Assembly (NCBI RefSeq): GCF_902167145.1
Contig: NC_050097.1
Coordinates: 142,873,982-142,937,981 of the forward strand
Direction of reading: 5' to 3'
Length of the DNA stretch: 64,000 nt
Source: Zea mays
Taxonomy: Eukaryota > Streptophyta > Magnoliopsida > Poales > Poaceae
Below are positions 20,460 to 31,860 of this stretch, piece after piece (the stretch's first letter is position 1; each line of letters starts with the position of its first letter). A program made the position numbers and the translations under genes. Below the pieces are notes generated by a model. It made no database searches. It saw only the letters and a program-made list of their open reading frames with translations, and was not told where the DNA came from.

Positions 20460-21227
20460 GTGATTTATGCCAACACAACATAAAGCAACTAGAACAAGTG
20501 CAAAATAACTTAAAACTCAAATTTATTTTGATTCAATTTTGGCATATATGGATCATCCTTTGCCACCACTTGGTTTGTTTTTGCAAATCAAACTCAATTC
20601 TCTATCTCAAAGTCAAACACACATGTTGAAGCATAAAGAGAGTCATTCCAAAAGAGATTGATTAAAGATTTCAAAAACTCCCCCTTTTTCCCATAATCAA
20701 CACTTCTCCCCACAAGAAGCCAACTTTTGACAAGAGAGACAACAAAAGAGTTTTGACAAACCAAAAGCTCTATTCTACTGTTTTCAAAATCTCTCAAGTG
20801 GTAGCTGATCCATTTATCGCTTTGGCCTTTATTTTCTCCCCCTTTGACATCAAGCACCAAAACGGGATCAATCTTGGCCCTTTAACCCCATTGCCTCACC
20901 AAAATCTTCAATTAAGAGTAAATAGGCAATAAGAGTTTATGAGATGAACTTGGAATAAGTTACCCTCTCATCGGAGTGCAGTGGAAGTCTTTCATGGTCC
21001 AAGTCCACCTTTTCCCTTTTAATTCTCCTTTGAGGCTAAAACAAGCAAACTCAAGCATATGGTTAGTCTCAAAGGGTCAAGTTGTAACACATCTCCCCCT
21101 AAATCTGTGCATCACTTTGCAACGGACTTGTGAGGTCCAGGGAGTGTTTTTACAACTTGAGCACCACAATAAGCAACAAAATGCAGAATGAACATGATCA
21201 AAGGCATAAACACATGTATGCTACAAT
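20460..21227 (-). other. Non-coding 3' region of S1
   Basis: About 770 bp between the pol stop and the polypurine tract. It has no credible frame and is rich in AAAGGGGGAG-like purine runs. Small frames here are on the wrong strand and short. Confidence 0.7.
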
Positions 21228-24200
21228 TCAATCCAAGTTCCGCGAATCTAAGACATTTAGCTCACTACACAACCTGCAAAAGGTCTTCTCGTCTAGAGGC
21301 TTGGTAAAGATATCGGCTAGCTGGTTCTCGGTGCTAACATGAAACACTTCGATATCTCCCTTTTGCTGGTGGTCTCTCAAAAAGTGATGCCGGATGTCTA
21401 TGTGCTTTGTGCGGCTGTGTTCAACAGGATTTTCCGCCATGCGGATAGCACTCTCATTATCACATAGGAGTGGGACTTTGCTCAGATTGTAGCCAAAGTC
21501 CCGGAGGGTTTGCCTCATCCAAAGTAGTTGCGCGCAACACTGTCCTGCGGCAACGTACTCGGCCTCAGCGGTGGATAGGGCAACGGAGGTTTGTTTCTTA
21601 GAGTTCCATGACACCAGGGACCTTCCTAAGAATTGGCACGTCCCTGATGTACTCTTCCTATCGACCTTACATCCAGCATAGTCGGAATCTGAGTATCCAA
21701 CCAAGTCAAAGGTAGACCCTTTTGGATACCAGAGCCCGAAGCAAGGCGTAGCAACCAAATATCTTAGAATTCGCTTCACCGCCACTAAGTGACACTCCTT
21801 AGGATCGGATTGAAATCTAGCACACATGCATACGCTAAGCATAATATCCGGTCTACTAGCACATAAATAAAGTAAAGACCCTATCATTGACCGGTATGCT
21901 TTTTGATCAACGGACTTACCTCCTTTGTTGAGGTCGGTGTGTCCGTCGATTCCCATCGGCGTCTTTGCGGGCTTGGCGTCCTTCATCCCAAACCGCTTTA
22001 GCAGATCTTGCGTGTACTTCGTTTGGGAGATGAAGGTGCCGTCCTTGAGTTGCTTCACTTGGAACCCAAGGAAGTAGTTCAACTCGCCCATCATCGACAT
22101 CTCAAATTTCTGCGTCATCACCCTGCTAAACTCTTCACAAGACTTTTGATTAGTAGAACCAAATATTATGTCATCGACATAAATTTGGCACACAAAAAGA
22201 TCACCATTGCAAGTCTTAGTAAAAAGAGTTGGATCGGCTTTCCCAACCTTGAAAGCATTAGCAATTAAAAAATCTCTAAGGCATTCATACCATGCTCTTA
22301 GGGCTTGCTTAAGTCCATAGAGCGCCTTAGAGAGCTTACACACGTGGTCGGGGTACCGTTCATCCTCGAAGCCAGGGGGTTGCTCTACGTACACCTCCTC
22401 CTTGATTGGCCCATTGAGGAAGGCGCTCTTCACATCCATTTGGTACAACCTGAAAGAATGGTGAGCGGCATATGCTAGCAAGATACGAATTGATTCTAGC
22501 CTAGCCACAGGAGCAAAAGTCTCCTCAAAGTCCAAACCTGCGACTTGGGCATAACCTTTTGCCACAAGTCGAGCCTTGTTTCTCGTCACCACCCCGTGCT
22601 CGTCCTGTTTGTTGCGGAACACCCATTTGGTTCCCACAACATTTTGCTTGGGACGAGGCACCAGTGTCCAAACTTCATTGCGCTTGAAGTTGTTGAGTTC
22701 CTCCTGCATGGCCAATACCCAGTCCGGATCTAGCAAGGCCTCCTCTACCCTGAAAGGCTCAATAGAAGAGACAAAGGAGTAATGCTCACAAAAATTAACT
22801 AATCGAGATCGAGTAGTTACTCCCTTGCTAATGTCACCCAGAATTTGGTCGACGGGATGATCCCTTTGAATCATTGCTCGAACTTGGGTTGGAGGTGCTG
22901 GTTGTGCTTCTTCCTCCATCACATGATCATCTTGTGCTCCCCTTTGATCACACGCCTCCTGTTGATGAACCTGTTCATCGTCTTGAGATGGGGGATGCAC
23001 CGTTGTTGAGGAAGAAGGTTGATCTCGTTCATCTTGTTCCTGTGGCCGTACTTCTCCAATCGCCATGGTTCGTATAGCGGCCGTCGGAACATCTTCTTCA
23101 TCTACATCATCACAATCAACAACTTGCTCTCTTGGAGAGCCATTAGTCTCATCAAATACAACGTCGCTAGAGACTTCAACCAAACCCGATGATTTGTTGA
23201 AGACTCTATACGCCTTTGTATTTGAGTCATAACCTAACAAAAACCCTTCTACAGCTTTGGGAGCAAACTTAGAATTTCTACCCTTCTTCACTAGAATGTA
23301 GCATTTGCTCCCAAATACACGAAAGTAAGATACATTGGGTTTGTTACCGGTTAGTAGCTCATACGAAGTCTTCTTGAGGAGGCGATGAAGGTAGACCCTG
23401 TTGATGGCGTGGCAAGCCGTGTTTACGGCTTCCGACCAGAAACACTCGGGGGTCTTGAATTCTCCAAGCATCGTCCTCGCCATATCGATTAGCGTCCTGT
23501 TCTTCCTCTCTACCACACCATTTTGCTGTGGTGTGTAGGGAGCGGAGAACTCGTGCTTGATCCCTTCCTCCTCAAGGAACTCCTCCACTTGAAGGTTCTT
23601 GAACTCGGACCCGTTGTCGCTCCTTATCTTCTTCACCTTGAGCTCAAACTCATTTTGAGCTCTCCTGAGGAAGCGCTTGAGGGTCCCTTGGGTTTCAGAC
23701 TTATCCTGCAAAAAGAACACCCAAGTGAAGCGGGAAAAATCATCAACAATAACTAAACCATACTTACTTCCTCCTATGCTCAGATAGGCGACGGGTCCGA
23801 AGAGGTCCATATGTAGCAGCTCCAGGGGTCTTGATGTTGTCATCACATTTTTGGTGTGATGAGAGCCTCCCACCTGTTTCCCTGCTTGACAAGCTGCACA
23901 AGGTCTATCTTTTTCGAAATGAACATTGGTTAGACCTATCACGTGTTCTCCCTTTAGAAGCTTGTGGAGGTTCTTCATCCCCACATGTGCTAAGCGGCGA
24001 TGCCACAGCCAGCCCATGCAAGTCTTAGCCATTAAGCATGCATCTAGACCGGCCTCTTCTTTTGCAAAATCAACTAAATAAAGTTTGTCGTCTAATACAC
24101 CCTTAAAAGCTAGTGAACCATCACTTCTTCTAAAGACAGACACATCTACATTTGTAAATAGACAGTTATATCCCATATTGCATAATTGACTAACCGATAG

Positions 24201-24434
24201 CAAATTATATCCAAGAGACTCTACTAAAAACACATTAGAGATAGAGTGCTCATTAGAAATTGCAATTTTACCTAACCCTTTTACCTTGCCTTGATTCCCA
24301 TCACCGAATATAATTGAATCTTGGGAATCCTTGTTCTTGACGTAGGAGGTGAACATCTTCTTCTCCCCCGTCATATGGTTTGTGCATCCGCTGTCGATAA
24401 TCCAGCTTGAACCCCCGGATGCATAAACCTGCAA
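21228..24434 (-). CDS. pol: S1 pol: protease, integrase, reverse transcriptase, RNase H (copia)
   Basis: The frame of about 1068 codons has no internal stop. In order: aspartic protease ([13 protein letters not shown], near residue 12); the integrase zinc-binding HHCC region ([14 protein letters not shown] ... CAACQAGK); the integrase catalytic core ([43 protein letters not shown]); RT ([41 protein letters not shown]); and RNase H ([40 protein letters not shown] near the end). The enzymes cleave the polyprotein, copy RNA into DNA and insert it. The given left-most codon is TTG, so pol has no ATG of its own here and must be reached from gag by a change of frame near 24442. One RT change, Pro to Leu at 22299-22301 in the GLKQA.RAWYE motif, may impair activity. 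Confidence 0.93.
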   Translation of the reverse strand: MQVYASGGSSWIIDSGCTNHMTGEKKMFTSYVKNKDSQDSIIFGDGNQGKVKGLGKIAISNEHSISNVFLVESLGYNLLSVSQLCNMGYNCLFTNVDVSVFRRSDGSLAFKGVLDDKLYLVDFAKEEAGLDACLMAKTCMGWLWHRRLAHVGMKNLHKLLKGEHVIGLTNVHFEKDRPCAACQAGKQVGGSHHTKNVMTTSRPLELLHMDLFGPVAYLSIGGSKYGLVIVDDFSRFTWVFFLQDKSETQGTLKRFLRRAQNEFELKVKKIRSDNGSEFKNLQVEEFLEEEGIKHEFSAPYTPQQNGVVERKNRTLIDMARTMLGEFKTPECFWSEAVNTACHAINRVYLHRLLKKTSYELLTGNKPNVSYFRVFGSKCYILVKKGRNSKFAPKAVEGFLLGYDSNTKAYRVFNKSSGLVEVSSDVVFDETNGSPREQVVDCDDVDEEDVPTAAIRTMAIGEVRPQEQDERDQPSSSTTVHPPSQDDEQVHQQEACDQRGAQDDHVMEEEAQPAPPTQVRAMIQRDHPVDQILGDISKGVTTRSRLVNFCEHYSFVSSIEPFRVEEALLDPDWVLAMQEELNNFKRNEVWTLVPRPKQNVVGTKWVFRNKQDEHGVVTRNKARLVAKGYAQVAGLDFEETFAPVARLESIRILLAYAAHHSFRLYQMDVKSAFLNGPIKEEVYVEQPPGFEDERYPDHVCKLSKALYGLKQALRAWYECLRDFLIANAFKVGKADPTLFTKTCNGDLFVCQIYVDDIIFGSTNQKSCEEFSRVMTQKFEMSMMGELNYFLGFQVKQLKDGTFISQTKYTQDLLKRFGMKDAKPAKTPMGIDGHTDLNKGGKSVDQKAYRSMIGSLLYLCASRPDIMLSVCMCARFQSDPKECHLVAVKRILRYLVATPCFGLWYPKGSTFDLVGYSDSDYAGCKVDRKSTSGTCQFLGRSLVSWNSKKQTSVALSTAEAEYVAAGQCCAQLLWMRQTLRDFGYNLSKVPLLCDNESAIRMAENPVEHSRTKHIDIRHHFLRDHQQKGDIEVFHVSTENQLADIFTKPLDEKTFCRLCSELNVLDSRNLD

Positions 24435-24441
24435 GGCAAAT

Positions 24442-26802
24442 TTAGGCTTGGGACTTAGGTACCCAACTCTTGTTGGGTCCTACAAGGTTAGTCACAATTT
24501 CCTTAGGGACCCAAATGCAAGTTTTATCACCCTTGCATTTTGCCCCTAACTTTCTAGCAATTACCTTTCTATCCTTTCTACAAATTGCAAAGGAAGCATT
24601 CAAAGCATGATATATTGTAGAAGGCTCATTAATTTTCCTAGGAATATTAACAACATCTCTTCTAGGCATATTATGAACAACATTCCTTCTACCAACATTT
24701 CTATCATGCACATATGAAGAACTAGAAGCAAACATAGCATGAGAAAAATCATCGTAAGCATTATAACTCCTATCATGATACAAAAAGGCATGGTTCCTTT
24801 TAGCACTAGTAGCCATAGGGGCCTTCCCTTTCTCCTTAGCGGGAATGGGAGCCTTATGGCTTGTTAAGTTCTTGGCTTCCCTCTTGAAGCCAAGTCCATC
24901 CTTAATTGAGGGGTGTCTACCGATCGTGTAGGCATCCCTTGCAAATTTTAGTTTATCAAATTCATTCTTGCTAGTCTTAAGTTGGGCATTAAGACTAGCC
25001 AATTCCTCAGTTAATTTGGAAATTGAAACTAAATGATCACTACAAGCATCAACATCGAAATCTTTACACCTAGTGCAAATCTCAACATGTTCTATACAAG
25101 AATTAGATTTACTAGCTACTTCTAGTTTAGCATTTAAGTCATCATTAACACTCTTTAAAGTAGCAATGGTTTCATGACAAGAAGATAATTCACTAGAGAG
25201 CATTTCATTCCTCTTAATTTCTAGAGCAAGAGATTTCTGAGCTTCTACAAATTTATCATGTTCTTCATACAACAAATCTTCTTGCTTTTCTAAAAGTATA
25301 TTCCTATCATTCAAGGCATCAATCAATTCATTAATTTTGTCTACCTTGGTTCTATCTAATCCCTTGAATAAGCATGAGTAATCTATCTCATCATCGTCAC
25401 TAGACTCATCCTCACTTGAAGAAGCATAAGTACTAGTATTATGAGTGCTTACTTTCTTCTCCCTTGCCATGAGGCAAGTGTGACGCTCGTTGGGGAAGAG
25501 GGATGACTTGTTGAAGGCGGTGGCGGCGAGTCCCTCATTGTCGGAGTCGGACGAAGAGCAGTCCGAATCCCACTCCTTGCCAAGATGAGCCTCGCCCTTT
25601 GCCTTCTTATAGTTCTTCTTTTTCTCCCTCTTGTTCCCTTGATCCTGATCACTATCATTGTCGGGACAGTTAGCAATAAAATGACCAAGCTTACCGCATT
25701 TGAAGCATGAGCGCTTCCCCTTGGCTTTGGTCTTGCTTGGTTGTCCCTTGCGACCTTTAAGCACCGTCTTGAATCTTTTGATGATGAGAGCCATCTCTTC
25801 ATCATTAAGTCCAGCCGCCTCAAACTGTGCCACCTTGCTAGGTAGCGCCTCCTTGCTTCGTGTTGCCTTGAGAGCAAGGGGTTGCGGCTCGTTGATCGGA
25901 CCATTCAAGGCATCGTCCACGTACCTCGCCTCCTTGATCATCATTCGCCCGCTAACGAATTTCCCAAGAACTTCTTCGGGCGACATATTGGTGTACCTGG
26001 GATTTTCACGAATATTGTTCACCAAATGAGGATCAAGAACGGTAAATGACCTTAGCATTAGGCGGACGACGTCGTGGTCCGTCCATCGCGTGCTCCCGTA
26101 ACTCCTTATTTTGTTGATAAGGGTCTTGAGCCGGTTGTATGTTTGTGTCGGCTCCTCGCCCCTTATCATCGCGAACCATCCAAGCTCGCCCTCCACCAAC
26201 TCCATTTTGGTGAGCAAGGTGACGTCGTTTCCCTCATGAGAGATCTTGAGGGTGTCCCAGATCTGCTTGGCATTGTCCAAGCCGCTCACCTTGTGATACT
26301 CGTCCCTGCACAAAGAAGCTAGCAACACAGTAGTAGCTTGTGCATTTTTATGAATCTGTTCATTAATAAACACAGGGCTATCTGAGCTATCAAATTTCAT
26401 TCCACTTTCCACAATCTCCCAAATGCTTGGATGGAGAGAAAACAGGTGAGTACGCATTTTGTGGCTCCAAAATCCGTAATCCTCTCCATCAAAGTGAGGG
26501 GGCTTGCCAAGTGGAATGGGGAGCAATTGAGCATTTGAACTATGCGGGATGCGCGAATAATCGAAAGAAAAGTTTGAGTTAACCGTCTTTCGTCTATCGT
26601 AGTCGTTGTCGTCCTTTTGGGAGGAGGAAGATTCGTCGCTGTCGTAGTAGACAATTTCCTTGATGCGCCTTGTTTTCTTCTTCCTCCCGTCTTTTCTTTT
26701 GTGGCCCGAGCCTGAGTCGGTGGGCTTGTCATCATGGGGCTCGTTGATGAAGGACTCCTTCTCCTTGTCGTTGATCACCATCCCCTTGCCTTTAGGATCC
26801 AT
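24442..26802 (-). CDS. gag: S1 gag (Sirevirus type, 786 aa)
   Basis: ATG at 26802 ([16 protein letters not shown]) follows the primer site by about 35 bp. Residues 1-70 are Lys/Asp/Ser-rich. A copia gag core follows ([31 protein letters not shown], about residues 95-300), then a Lys-rich block and the zinc knuckle [14 protein letters not shown] (about residue 370). The long C-terminal part is acidic and then coiled coil (about 475-640). This extended tail is characteristic of Sireviruses, where it may contact host proteins such as dynein light chain (family knowledge). The product assembles the particle and binds RNA. The stop TAA is at 24444-24442, just before the pol frame, which is shifted by one base. 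Confidence 0.93.
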   Translation of the reverse strand: MDPKGKGMVINDKEKESFINEPHDDKPTDSGSGHKRKDGRKKKTRRIKEIVYYDSDESSSSQKDDNDYDRRKTVNSNFSFDYSRIPHSSNAQLLPIPLGKPPHFDGEDYGFWSHKMRTHLFSLHPSIWEIVESGMKFDSSDSPVFINEQIHKNAQATTVLLASLCRDEYHKVSGLDNAKQIWDTLKISHEGNDVTLLTKMELVEGELGWFAMIRGEEPTQTYNRLKTLINKIRSYGSTRWTDHDVVRLMLRSFTVLDPHLVNNIRENPRYTNMSPEEVLGKFVSGRMMIKEARYVDDALNGPINEPQPLALKATRSKEALPSKVAQFEAAGLNDEEMALIIKRFKTVLKGRKGQPSKTKAKGKRSCFKCGKLGHFIANCPDNDSDQDQGNKREKKKNYKKAKGEAHLGKEWDSDCSSSDSDNEGLAATAFNKSSLFPNERHTCLMAREKKVSTHNTSTYASSSEDESSDDDEIDYSCLFKGLDRTKVDKINELIDALNDRNILLEKQEDLLYEEHDKFVEAQKSLALEIKRNEMLSSELSSCHETIATLKSVNDDLNAKLEVASKSNSCIEHVEICTRCKDFDVDACSDHLVSISKLTEELASLNAQLKTSKNEFDKLKFARDAYTIGRHPSIKDGLGFKREAKNLTSHKAPIPAKEKGKAPMATSAKRNHAFLYHDRSYNAYDDFSHAMFASSSSYVHDRNVGRRNVVHNMPRRDVVNIPRKINEPSTIYHALNASFAICRKDRKVIARKLGAKCKGDKTCIWVPKEIVTNLVGPNKSWVPKSQA

Positions 26803-26837
26803 CTCTTCGGGCGGTTAGTCCCTTTCTTGAAGAGAAC

Positions 26838-26850
26838 GGCTCCGATACCA
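26838..26850 (-). other. Primer-binding site of S1
   Basis: The minus strand reads TGGTATCGGAGCC, two bases after the 5' LTR. It matches the 3' end of initiator tRNA-Met apart from one G for A. Confidence 0.9.
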
Positions 26851-27434
26851 ATTGAGAGCACCTAGAGGGGGGGGTGAATAGGTGATCCTGTGAAACTTAA
26901 ACTTATAGCCACAAAAACTTGTTAAGTGTTAGCACAATAATCGCCAAGTGGCAAGAGAGAAGGTCTTGCACAATACGATAATCACGAAGAATTCAACACA
27001 GAGAAGACACAGTGATTTATCCCGTGGTTCGGCCAAGTACAAGACTTGCCTACTCCACGTTGTGGCGTCCCAACGGACGAGAGTTGCACTCAACTCCTCT
27101 CAAGTGATCCAATGATCAACTTGAATACCACAGTGTTATGCTTTTCCTTTCAATATCCCGTTTGCGAGGAGTCTCCACAACTTGGAGTCTCTCGCCCTTA
27201 CACTTGAGATTCACAAAGAAATACGGAGTAAGGGAGGGAAGCAACACACACAAATCCACAGCAAAATGCGCACACACACGGCCAAGAATCGAGCTCAAAA
27301 GACTATCTCAAAGTTCTCACTAGAACGGAGCTCGAATCACTGAGAATGACAAACGAATGCGCAAAGACTGAGTGTGGATGATCAAGGATGCTCTAAGGTT
27401 GCTTGGTTTTCTCCTCCATGCGCCTAGGGGTCCC

Positions 27435-27441
27435 TTTTATA
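27435..27441 (-). promoter_or_regulatory. S1 5' LTR TATA box
   Basis: The minus strand reads GGGGCTATAAAAGGGACCCC, a strong TATA context just downstream of the palindrome array. Confidence 0.8.
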
Positions 27442-27509
27442 GCCCCAAGGCAGCTAGGAGCCGTTGAGAGCAAATCTGGAAGGTCAATCTTGCCTTCTGT
27501 CGTCGGGTG

Positions 27510-27860
27510 CACCGGACAGTCCGGTGCACACCGGACACTGTCCGGTGCCCGATTTCTTTCCTTAACTGGCGCTGCCGACCGTTGGCCGCCAGAGAGCCGT
27601 TGGCGCACCGGACATGTCCGGTGCACACCGGACAGTCCGGTGCCCCCTTCCGACCGTTGGCCCGGCCACGTGTCGCGCGCAGATTCCACGGCCGACCGTT
27701 GGCCCGGCCGACCGTTGGCTCACCGGACGGTCCGGTGTACACCGGACGGTCCGGTGAATTTTAGCCGTACGCCGTCGGCGAATTCCCGAGAGCGGCCACT
27801 TCGCTCGAGGCAACCTAGCGCACCGGACACTGTCCGGTGCACCACCGGACAGTCCGGTGC
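27510..27860. repeat. Sirevirus LTR palindromes (5' LTR copy)
   Basis: Same array as 19853-20203; here the second unit reads CACACCGGACACTGTCCGG where the 3' copy has an A for G change (CACACCAGACACTG). Confidence 0.9.
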
Positions 27861-28101
27861 TCCAGACCGAACAGCCTTTTGGCTGTACACAGCCAACTTT
27901 TCTTTGACTCAATTTCTCCTGTTTCAAGCACTTAGACACAATACATTAGTCTTCAAAACAATGTACTAAGGCTTAGAAACATACCTTTACTCTTGATTTG
28001 CACTTTGTCCATCCATGGGTATAGATTCACATTTAAGCACTTGTGTTGGCACTCAATCACCAAAATACTTAGAAATGGCCCAAGGGCACATTTCCCTTTC
28101 A

Positions 28102-28106
28102 GGCGT
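28102..28106. repeat. Target-site duplication of S1 (right copy)
   Basis: GGCGT, identical to 19192-19196. Confidence 0.92.
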
Positions 28107-29036
28107 GGGCTGTGCCGCGCTAGCGGATCACCTCCGCGTGGCGACTTGGCCGCCAAGTTCCGGCCACACCTGCTAGAGAAGTACGACGGTACGTCCAACC
28201 CATCGGAATTTTTGTAGGTTTACGTCACCGCCATTACGGCAGCCGGTGGAAACACTGCTGTAATGGCGAGTTACTTCCTTGTAGCCTTGACCGGGCCGGC
28301 CTAGACCTAGCTCATGAATCTCACCTCGAGGTCCATCTACTCCTGGGAAGTGTTCTGTGCACGGTTCACGGCAAACTTTGCCAGTGCTTAGCAGCATGGC
28401 GTGGAGGCTCATCTCCATGTCGTAAGGCAAGAACCCGGGAAGACTCTTCGGGCATTCATCGCCCGCTTCACCAAGGTAGGAGGGACTATACCTCGTGTCT
28501 CCAATGCCTTCATTATCACTGCTTTCCGACAGGGGGTACGTGATGAGTAGATGTTGGAGAAGCTGGCGACGCATGACGTGGAAATCGTCACCATGCTCTT
28601 CGCTCTAGCCGACAAATGTGCTAGAGCTGCCGAGGGCCGCGCATGGCACTCGGCGCCACAGACCGGAGTTACCCAGACAGGTGGCTCAGGTGCCGTCACC
28701 CAGGGCGGCAACAAGAAGAAGAAGAAGAAGAACCGCGGCCACGAGAGGCCGCAGTCTGCTGCTCCGGTCGTCGCAGCTACGACTAGGGGCCAGAACGAGC
28801 GTAGCAAGCGCCCACGGCCACAGGAAGGCAACAGTGGGTCATGCCCTATGCACCCCAACAGTCGCCACAGCGCCTCAGAATGTCGTGAGATCATCAAGCT
28901 CGCGAAGCGCATCAGCGAGCGACGCGAGCAGGCTTCTAAGGATGGCTCGCCACCTCGTCGTCGGCCTGGTAAGGAGAAGGTCGACGAAGGCGACGCAGCC
29001 GTGGGAGAATGGGACCTCGGGGTATCAGTCACCTGA
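28107..29036 (+). pseudogene. G3 gag, core and zinc-finger segment
   Basis: The gag core resumes here: KFRPHLLEKYDGTSNPSEFL (to 28214), then TAG at 28215, TAITAAGGNTAVMASYF, and two more stops near 28302-28310. After 28551 a frame runs through a Lys-rich stretch (GGNKKKKKKNRGHERP) to CPMHPNSRHSASEC (about 28840-28885), a CX2HX4HX4C variant of the zinc knuckle. Reading across the S1 target site needs a one-base frame change near 28149. The product cannot be made intact. The region was continuous with 18562-19196 before S1 inserted. Confidence 0.75.
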
Positions 29037-29895
29037 GGGGGTCCTCAAGGACGTTTTCACTGGAGACTCTGACTCCGGTGACGACAACAACCGCCGCAAG
29101 AAGTTGTACGTAATGTACGGTGGGAGCTGGGAGCTCACCTCCCGTAGGAATGTGAAGTCCCTGCGCCGAGAGGTCCTTTCGATGGTCCTAGGGGTCCCAA
29201 AGGCTGCTCCACATCAGCGGTGGAGGAGCACCACTATCTCCTTCGGGGCATCCGACTGCCACGAAAACATGGCAGGGGCCGGTATACTACCGCTCATCAC
29301 CGCCCCTGTTATCACCAACATGCGGCTTTATCATGTCTTCATTGACGGTGGGGCTGGGCTCAACGTCATCAGCCACGCTGCATTCAAGCAGCTGCAGATC
29401 CCAGGGTCTCGACTGGGACCCTCTCATCCATTCTCCGGAGTGGGCCCACAATCGGTGTATCCCCTTGGGAGCATCGCACTCCCGGTTACATTTGGGACCG
29501 AGGAAAACTTCCGCACAGAGAACGTCCAGTTCGACGCCGTGGAGGTTAACCTCCCCTTCAACGCCATCATTGGCAGGTCGGCCCTATACTGGTTCATGTC
29601 CATTGCCCATTACGGGTATTTGGTCCTCAAGATGTCGTCCCCTGCTAGGGTCCTCACCGTGCGGGGTGACCGCGCCACTGCGCTTGCGGTTGTCGAGAAG
29701 CTGCATGCCCTGGCAGCAGAAACTGCTCGCCCAGACGACGGAGGGAGGGACCCCTCAACTTCCGGTGCCAAGGCGCCTGCCAAGGTGCCAAAGGTGCAGC
29801 CATCTGGAGCATATGGCAGTCCTGTCAAGACCATCCAGGTCAGCGCAGATTCTTCCCAGACCACCCGCATCGCGGGCAATCTGGAGGAGAAATAG
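29037..29895 (+). pseudogene. G3 protease domain
   Basis: An open frame covers FGASDCHENMAGAGILPLI and the catalytic-site region MRLYHVFIDGGAGLNVISH (about 29320-29370). The active motif reads D-G-G, as in several plant Tat proteases with a DXG variation. It continues with FNAIIGRSALYWF, the flap-distal ILGR-like motif. The frame stops at 29893-29895 before RT, and several stops follow. It is a retroviral-type aspartic protease that would have processed Gag-Pol. Confidence 0.7.
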
Positions 29896-31310
29896 GAACT
29901 CACGCTCGTCGCCTTCCTATAGGCAAATGTCAACGTTTTTACATGGGAACCGTCGCAGATGCCTGAGATCCCCAGGGAGGTGATTGAGCACCATCTGAAG
30001 ATACACCCAGACGCCAAACCGGTGAGTCAGAAGCCTTGAAGACAGTGCGTTGAGCGGCAGGATTTCATCCGTGAGGAGGTCCGGAAGCTGCTAAACGCTG
30101 GCTTCATCGAAGAGGTTCATCACCCTATATGTCTGGCCAACCCGGTCATCGTTCCAAAGGCAAACGGGAAGCTTTGGATGTGCATCGACTACACCAGCCT
30201 TAATAAGGCTTGTCCCAAGGACCCGTATTCACTTCCACGCATAGATCAAATCGTGGATTCTACCTCCTAGTGCGACCTATTGTCCTTCTTAGATGCTTAC
30301 TCTGGTTTCCATCATATCCAGATGTCTAGGTAAGATAGGAAGCTAGCATACCGCTTTTGTAACATTAGATGGGCTTTATTGTTATGTTGTAATGCCCTAT
30401 GGTCTGAAGAACGCCTTGCCAACATTTATACGGGCGATGAGTAAGACCTTCGGGGACCTGATTAGGGACAGGATAGAGATATATTTCGATGACATCGTGG
30501 TCAAGACTAAGAGAGGGTCGACTCTAGTGGAAGACTTGACCCTAGTCTTTGACAAGGTGTGGGCAATGCGCACGAAGCTGAACCCGGACAAGTGCGTCTT
30601 TGGTGTCTCTGCTGGGAAGTTGTTGGGATTCCTGGTTTCGCACTGGGGCATTGAAGCAAACCCGGAGAAGATCAAGGCAATTGAGGCAATGAGGCCTCCA
30701 GCCCAGATCAAGGACGTCCAGAAGCTTATGGGGTCCCTAGCTGCCCTTAGCCACTTCATCTCACGGCTGGCTGAGAGGGCGCTACCCTTCTTCAAGCTCT
30801 TACGGAAGTCCAACCCATTCTCTTGGACTGAGGAGGCAGAGCCAGCCTTCCAAGAGTTGAAGCAGCACCTTGTGTCCCTACCAATATTGGTAGCTCCGGA
30901 ACTAGGGGAGCCGTTGTATTTATATATTGCAGCGGCTACAGAGGCGGTGAGCATGGTGCTTGTCGTCGAAAGGATGGTGCAACATCCCCATGGGAGTCAA
31001 GAAGTTCCCCTAGGAGAAGGTGGTGGTCCGACCACCACGGACCTTGAGGGCCCGAGGCCACCCATAGGAGTCTGGACCATACAGAAGCCGGTCTACTACG
31101 TCAGCGAGGTCCTCCATAAGGCAAAGACCAGGTATCTTGAGATGCACAAGCTTGTCTACGCTGTGCTTATTGCATCTAGGAAGCTACGCCACTATTTTCA
31201 GGCACACGGGGTCGTGGTGGTGACCTCCTTCCTGTTAAGGGCCATCCTCCACAACTCTAACGCCACAGGCAACATTGCCAAGTGGGCAGTGGAGCTTGCT
31301 GAGTTCTAGC
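29896..31310 (+). pseudogene. G3 reverse transcriptase and first RNase H region
   Basis: The N-terminal RT (about 29950-30390) is broken by several stops: it still shows VEHHLKIHP-like text, VRKLLNAGFIEEVHHP, ANPVIVPKANGKLWMCIDY and LDAYSGFHHIQM. A frame change occurs near 30380. From 30392 the frame is open: MPYGLKNALPTFIRAM, the catalytic IYFDDIVVKT (30480-30510), GFLVSHWGIEANPEKIKAI, and on to the RT connection and RNase H-like block ending with TAG at 31307-31309. Function: RNA-templated DNA synthesis; now inactive. Confidence 0.8.
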
Positions 31311-31860
31311 TGGACTTCCAACCTCGCCACGCTGCCAAGAGCCAGGTCCTAGCTGACTTCATCGTGGAGTGGACCCCTCCCCCGAGTGCTCCTAGGGGTC
31401 CAAATCCCGATGCAGACCCCACACCTGCAGAGCCCAGGGTCTCGGTCTTCACCGAGCCCCACTGGACGCTTTTCTTCGACGGGTCTGCCCGCCAGCAAGG
31501 TGGCGGTGCTGGAGTGGTCCTTGTCGACCCAAGCGGAGATCAAGTAAAGTACATGCTGCACCTTGAGTTCAAGGCCACCAACAACATGGCAGAGTATGAG
31601 GCACTGATCTTCGGCTTGTCTGCGACCCTATCCCTAGGGATCTGCCAGCTCCTCGTGAAGGGGGACTCCCAGCTGATCATCAAGCAGGTCCGCGGGGAAT
31701 GTAGCTGCAACGAGCCCAGGCTCGCAGCTTACCTCCTCCATGTAAGGAATCTGGAAAAGGACTTCACGGCCCTAGAACTGCAACATGTTCCTCGGGCTAA
31801 CAATTCAGTGGCAGATGAACTCTCCACGAGGGCATCAACTTGGGCACCCGTGCCCGAAGG
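31310..31860 (+). pseudogene. G3 second (plant-type) RNase H
   Basis: Motifs are in order: LFFDGSARQQGGGAGVVLVD (31468-31530), ATNNMAEYEALIFGL, VKGDSQLIIKQV, and NNSVADELSTRA (about 31800-31835). These give the D-E-D-D catalytic set of a bacterial/archaeal-like RNase H, the extra domain acquired by Tat elements. It continues in the same frame into integrase. The separation from the upstream RT frame is a single stop at 31307-31309. Confidence 0.78.

Larger units (their letters stand above)
19197..28101 (-). mobile_element. S1: full-length Ty1/copia Sirevirus element (8905 bp)
   Basis: Two nearly identical LTRs (19197-20444, 26853-28101), the duplication GGCGT, an initiator-Met-type primer site, long gag and pol frames, and a polypurine tract define a complete element on the minus strand. 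The order protease, integrase, RT, RNase H is copia. A large gag with zinc knuckle and coiled-coil tail, repeated CACCGGAC/GTCCGGTG palindromes in the LTR, and several polypurine-like runs before the 3' LTR are Sirevirus features (Opie/Ji group). It splits the gag of G3. The LTR similarity and open frames point to recent insertion. Confidence 0.95.
26853..28101 (-). repeat. S1 5' LTR (1249 bp)
   Basis: The partner of 19197-20444. On the minus strand it starts TGAAAGGG at 28101 and ends TGCTCTCA at 26853. The TATA box (TATAAAA, minus) is at 27435-27441 and would initiate the genomic transcript. Palindromes lie upstream of it at 27510-27860, in U3. Confidence 0.95.
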
